In this document: piece after piece, positions 53,601 to 56,146 of the stretch
Numbering within the stretch: the first letter of the stretch is position 1
Layout of the letters: each line of letters starts with the position of its first letter
Assembly: GCA_027078365.1 (NCBI GenBank)
Contig: JALWYQ010000008.1
Span: forward strand, 1 to 56,146
Length of the DNA: 56,146 bases
Direction: 5' to 3'
Source: Phycisphaerae bacterium
GTDB taxonomy: Bacteria; Planctomycetota; Phycisphaerae; Sedimentisphaerales; Sedimentisphaeraceae
Notes under the pieces: model-generated
Databases searched by the model: none
What the model saw: the letters and a program-made list of their open reading frames with translations, nothing else
What the model was told of the DNA's origin: nothing
Translations under genes and position numbers: made by a program

Positions 53601-54501
53601 TTTGCAAGCTAACGTCGTTTATGACTACGACATCTCCAATATCGTTGTTGCCAGCGTCGTAAAATGGCAAGAAGCCATAACGAAGATCTTTGTTGTTGTC
53701 CATAACGCTGAAGATACGGTTGGCGTGTTCTTTGTGATTTTTGGATAAGTGTAGCTCAAGAGTTTGAGGCACTTTGCAGGTCTTGCTGACAACAACAAAG
53801 TTCTGGTATCTATTCCAGTCGCTCTCACTAAAGAGACAGCTGTCTCTATCCAGCAATTTTTTGTCAACCAATATAATCACATTTGTATCTAACGTTTCGC
53901 GTAGATTTTTGATGATGTTGTCAATTTCTTCACCAAGTTCTACATAGCCAACTAGCTTTCCTTCTATTACCCAAGGCTTTACTACGCGCAGAGTCAACGA
54001 ACCAAGAGGTCCTAATTCAATACCTGAGGCAATGTTTCTGGTATTGATAGCGGCTTTCATTGTATAGCGGTTGATTTTATCCGAGTGTCTCTTAGGAAAA
54101 TGCACCCTTAGGAAATTCGTTCCATCAATGTTATGGAAGTAGAAGTGGGTGATATTGCTACCACGTAAATTATTATCAAAAATTACCTTAGCATACTGAA
54201 GCAGTGAATCTCTATCTTTACCAAGCCAAAGTTGTTGGAGCTGTTTATCGGATTCGATAGCCCCTAGTAGGCTAGCTATATTTTGGGTATCGCGGTCGAT
54301 GGCGGATTTAAAACCGGTTTGGTATGCAGAGAGTTTCTCACGTGCATCTTTTTCGATGTACTCCTGCCCATTATTGTAGGTTATCCAAATCGATATACCT
54401 GCAATGGCTAATAGTGCTACTATAACTGGTAGTAATATCCGATTGCGCATTCCTAGAGTTTCTCCGCCGCCAGTATTGACGCAGTTCTTCCTAACTATCA
54501 C
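50680..54501 (-). CDS. Hybrid sensor histidine kinase (extracytoplasmic sensor, 2 PAS, HisKA, HATPase, REC, HPt)
   Basis: 1273 residues. Two membrane helices (about 20-42 and 312-334) bracket a periplasmic sensor of the Cache/LuxQ-like class (NITHFYFHNIDGTNFLRV, then SLTLRVVKPW and a YVELGEEID segment). Two PAS domains (about 350-460 and 470-595), a GAF-like part, HisKA with FLANMSHEIRTPMNAII, HATPase with a DTGIGIPED box and FGGTGLGLSI, a receiver domain with LILMDIHMPNMNG, and a C-terminal HPt domain with HLYAHAIKGSASN follow. The GTG at 54501 has GGAAG 7 nt upstream; an ATG at 54450 is the alternative. It is predicted to feed the adjacent GGDEF/HD-GYP regulator. The signal is unknown. Confidence 0.92.
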   Translation of the reverse strand: MIVRKNCVNTGGGETLGMRNRILLPVIVALLAIAGISIWITYNNGQEYIEKDAREKLSAYQTGFKSAIDRDTQNIASLLGAIESDKQLQQLWLGKDRDSLLQYAKVIFDNNLRGSNITHFYFHNIDGTNFLRVHFPKRHSDKINRYTMKAAINTRNIASGIELGPLGSLTLRVVKPWVIEGKLVGYVELGEEIDNIIKNLRETLDTNVIILVDKKLLDRDSCLFSESDWNRYQNFVVVSKTCKVPQTLELHLSKNHKEHANRIFSVMDNNKDLRYGFLPFYDAGNNDIGDVVVINDVSLQRAKLDSAILRMVTGTFLASIVIVLMFWRYLEKVGKSLALADQERDKYAMTSFALNNSIIGVLYVNPDGTFNHANDTICRMLDYSKKELLELSVDMIKPDFDGQRYIELWNLLRNEKTISFESQLKTKNGRIFPVEVINNYICVDSREYNVACIMDITDRKETELSLAESERKHRTLIDNLPIGLYRMLPGAVGRFVTANPALVKILGYDSMEEFLKCSTKDFYIDHSKRKELIENLLKYGRVIAQEVELKRKDGKKIWASITAKTVYNPENPKEALYFDGIVEDISYRKETELKLEKKTRVLNDTVRELNCLYGISKLASDPFSPLEDIFKAAIELIPSGWQYEEITSAQIIYKGKQFTSEKFQESQWKQSSDIVVNRKVVGSVNVFYSQQREEAYEGPFLKVERDLIDGIAEKLSKTIEYKLAQEELQEINHQLTVASEEANRLTKIAEEANAAKGQFLANMSHEIRTPMNAIIGFTELLEDEDLTKDQRDKLQMVSDSAKNLLELINDILDFSKIEAGKLDIEMIECSLSRTLNSIESMMQAKAKEKGLDFRIIEKTQLPAQIYTDPTRLRQCLINLTSNAIKFTDQGHVHIVVSLEYKEDEPFIRFDVEDTGIGIPEDKHELIFELFTQADGSTTRKFGGTGLGLSITRSLITSMGGDLTIKSKPAEGSTFTLTLPARIDINKQKLLDRQNTNEYDNKQNNFEYIGATGKVLIAEDTKTNQILLNALLQKVGVENITFVNDGLEALDAIEKEEFELILMDIHMPNMNGYEATRIIRERNIKTPIIAITANAMKGDADKCIEAGCDDYLSKPIESHKLYQKVKKYMCKTANDTALSQDQLSPAKEDTNEKVIIQWQELSRRGLNQELLVSIIPTCIEDLRNCIEKLVIAIDESNTANIHLYAHAIKGSASNIGAVELTEAAYSLEKLTTKADINQAKKLLTKIISGFSELEEFVNKPDWIEIVKHQASVAI

Positions 54502-54807
54502 TTTTTATCTTCCCCCATTAGCTCTTACTTAGCCGCCACCTTCTACTGAAAACTCTCTTTATAAGTGCGACTCGTAGCGGTATTGGCTATTCGGCATTTT
54601 GAGAGGAAGGATAAAGGTAGAGATTATCATTTCGCTTAGTTTTAGATATTTGCAGAGAGATACATTTTTGTAGATAAAAAAAGGGCGTTTTGGCAGCGTT
54701 TAGTAGCATTTTTATCTCTTTTGCATTATTATGTTGCGGTAATGATAGAAAAAATAACTTTACGCTTTGAGCAGTAAAGATTATCGGGCCGTTGCTCGTT
54801 GTCATAA
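54502..54807. other. 306-nt divergent intergenic region, nothing firm
   Basis: Between the kinase gene (minus) and rsmG (plus). It must hold promoters for both but none was convincing by eye. A 78-codon minus-strand frame here overlaps rsmG, has no ribosome binding site and shows no recognisable pattern, so it is not called. Confidence 0.5.
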
Positions 54808-55563
54808 ATGTTGAATTATTCATGTCGAGACTATTTACGTATGTTGCAAAAATCCTTTCTACAAGAAATGACTCAAGTCCAAAAGGAGCAATTTGATGAG
54901 TTTGCCAGACTGCTTCAAGAAGAAAATAAGCGTTTAAATCTCACTAGAATTACTGAGATTGAAGAAATTAGGCAACGCCATTTTGAAGATTCTCTGGTAG
55001 CTTTGCAAATTCTCAGAGAATATCAAACAACGCTAAAGCATTCACCAACACTTATTGATGTTGGCTCTGGTGGAGGTTTTCCAGCTCTAGCTTTGGCTAT
55101 CGCTCTGCCAAATTGGTCTGTTACTTCGGTAGAGGCAACTGGTAAAAAGGTTGCATTTCAAAATTTAGTTGTTAAGGAGCTTGCCCTTAGCAATGTGGAG
55201 GTTGTTCAGGCTAGGGCAGAAGAGGTCTCTGGTGAGTTTGATTTTAGGGAAACCTTTGATGTTGCAACCAATCGCGCAGTTGGAGCCCTCTCAATGGTTG
55301 CTGAGCTTTGTGTGCCATTTGTGCGTAAGGGTGGATTGTTCATAACTTGGAAAGGACCGAGGCTTTCGCAAGAAATTGATAGCGGAAAGAAGGCGCTTAA
55401 TATCCTTGGCTGCGATAACATAGAGCAATTGCCTTATGCGCTCTGCGGTGAAGATGCGAGCCAAAGTGGTTATCGTCTTTTGAAGGCAACTAAGCGCAGC
55501 CACACACCCGGCGAGTATCCACGGGCGTTTAAGGATATTAAATCCAATCCGCTAGGTCAATAA
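54808..55563 (+). CDS. rsmG: 16S rRNA (guanine527-N7)-methyltransferase RsmG (GidB)
   Basis: SAM-dependent methyltransferase acting on G527 of 16S rRNA. 251 residues. Seen: RLNLTRI, the SAM motif IDVGSGGGFPALALA, SVEATGKKVAFQ, and TNRAVGAL. The start could be the ATG at 54808 or later ATGs at 54841 or 54868, since none has a clear Shine-Dalgarno; the last would give a length closer to the family norm. rsmG often sits beside mnmG, which is not seen here; queA follows after 58 nt. Confidence 0.92.
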   Translation: MLNYSCRDYLRMLQKSFLQEMTQVQKEQFDEFARLLQEENKRLNLTRITEIEEIRQRHFEDSLVALQILREYQTTLKHSPTLIDVGSGGGFPALALAIALPNWSVTSVEATGKKVAFQNLVVKELALSNVEVVQARAEEVSGEFDFRETFDVATNRAVGALSMVAELCVPFVRKGGLFITWKGPRLSQEIDSGKKALNILGCDNIEQLPYALCGEDASQSGYRLLKATKRSHTPGEYPRAFKDIKSNPLGQ

Positions 55564-55621
55564 ATCCTGATGTCTTAATGGAAAAGAGTAGAGAAGTTTT
55601 TAAAGGCTGGCTACATCAATT

Positions 55622-56146
55622 ATGAAAACAAAAGAATTGTATTACGATCTCCCTCAAGAGTTGATTGCGCAAAGGCCTGTGGCAAATCGCGCAGAGTCTC
55701 GTCTTATGCTCTTGAACCGCAAAAGTGGAGAATACAAGGACGCAAAATTTAGTGATATTCTTGACTACATTAACGCTGGTGATTGTTTGGTAATTAACGA
55801 TACAAAGGTTTTGCCAGCTAGATTTTTCGCAAGGAGAGTCTCTGGTGCAAAGATTGAGGGTCTGTTTCTAGAGCTAACATCGCAGGGGCTCTGGCATATT
55901 ATGTTAAAGAATTCACGCAAACTAAAACTCGATGAGCAATTTATACTGCTTGATAGGGATAAAGAAGATTGTGTTAATGCAATAATGCGCGAGAGGCTTG
56001 ATGATGGAAGCTTCTTGATAGAAGTGCTCTCGGAGCTTGAGCTTGAGCAATTATTGCAGCAGATAGGTTTTGCACCGCTACCGCCGTACATAAAAAGACC
56101 AGACGGTGGTAGTGAGCCACAAGAAGATTTGCGCAGATACCAGACA
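55622..56146 (+). CDS. queA: S-adenosylmethionine:tRNA ribosyltransferase-isomerase QueA, 5' part
   Basis: The reading frame stays open from the ATG at 55622 to the end of the window (175 codons), so the gene is truncated only by the window edge; the complete enzyme is about 340 residues. The visible part has the family hallmarks DLPQELIAQRP, ESRLMLL, CLVINDTKVLPARFF and APLPPYIKRP. QueA makes epoxyqueuosine at the tRNA wobble position in the queuosine pathway, acting after Tgt. Confidence 0.94.
   Translation, partial: MKTKELYYDLPQELIAQRPVANRAESRLMLLNRKSGEYKDAKFSDILDYINAGDCLVINDTKVLPARFFARRVSGAKIEGLFLELTSQGLWHIMLKNSRKLKLDEQFILLDRDKEDCVNAIMRERLDDGSFLIEVLSELELEQLLQQIGFAPLPPYIKRPDGGSEPQEDLRRYQT

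Noticed and set aside
54587-54823. 78-codon minus-strand frame between the kinase gene and rsmG
   Set aside because: Overlaps the rsmG start, no Shine-Dalgarno, composition typical of random AT-rich sequence.

Overview
The window reads as chromosomal DNA of a Gram-negative bacterium with moderate-to-low GC. It carries lipid A and heptose-core genes (lpxB, lpxK, hldE, gmhB-like, waaF), a citramalate-dependent isoleucine gene and NifU/NifS-type Fe-S assembly genes. Families of N-terminally anchored proteins with a pseudopilin-like tail suggest Planctomycetes, class Phycisphaerae. That assignment is an inference from gene content and style, not from a marker-gene comparison.

Layout: 0.1-2.7 kb (minus) holds ribE-pdxA-rsmA. 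2.9-5.5 kb (plus) is an exported protein coupled to lpxB. 5.7-7.3 kb is cimA. 7.5-11.5 kb is a tandem triplet of anchored paralogues. 11.7-14.1 kb has a UbiA-type prenyltransferase and a DUF2723-like membrane protein. 14.2-15.2 kb is a gene-free duplicated block of palindromic repeats. 15.2-21.7 kb (minus) holds isocitrate dehydrogenase, lpxK, hldE, gmhB-like, waaF and plsY. 21.8-26.3 kb (minus) holds a degenerate ClpP/NfeD-like exported protein, exonuclease III and a large glycosyltransferase fusion. 26.4-33.7 kb (plus) is a sulfur/Fe-S operon: an Rrf2 regulator, cysK, cysE, nadA, metY-like, nifU, nifS and a small membrane protein.

33.9-46.4 kb (minus) is a defence island. A sigma-54 activator with an RtcR-like (CARF-type) sensor domain lies just upstream of seven almost contiguous genes: hsdR, hsdM, hsdS, a PD-(D/E)XK-type protein, a small membrane gene broken by a stop codon, a DUF3696-like AAA ATPase and a PLD-type protein. 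The 74-nt gap between activator and hsdR contains a canonical sigma-54 -24/-12 promoter (TGGCAC-N5-TTGCT, GG-N10-GC). A second canonical sigma-54 promoter lies on the other side of the activator, upstream of dnaK. The activator gene has its own sigma-70-like promoter. The simplest reading is that a ligand-sensing CARF/RtcR-type activator switches on a composite restriction and ATPase-nuclease operon, and possibly the chaperone DnaK. This is the most unusual part of the window.

47.0-48.9 kb is dnaK with a clear terminator. 49.1-54.5 kb (minus) is a hybrid histidine kinase followed by a REC-GGDEF-HD-GYP regulator. 54.8 kb to the end (plus) is rsmG and the first 175 codons of queA, cut by the window edge. 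I saw no rRNA, tRNA, CRISPR array, transposase or integrase.
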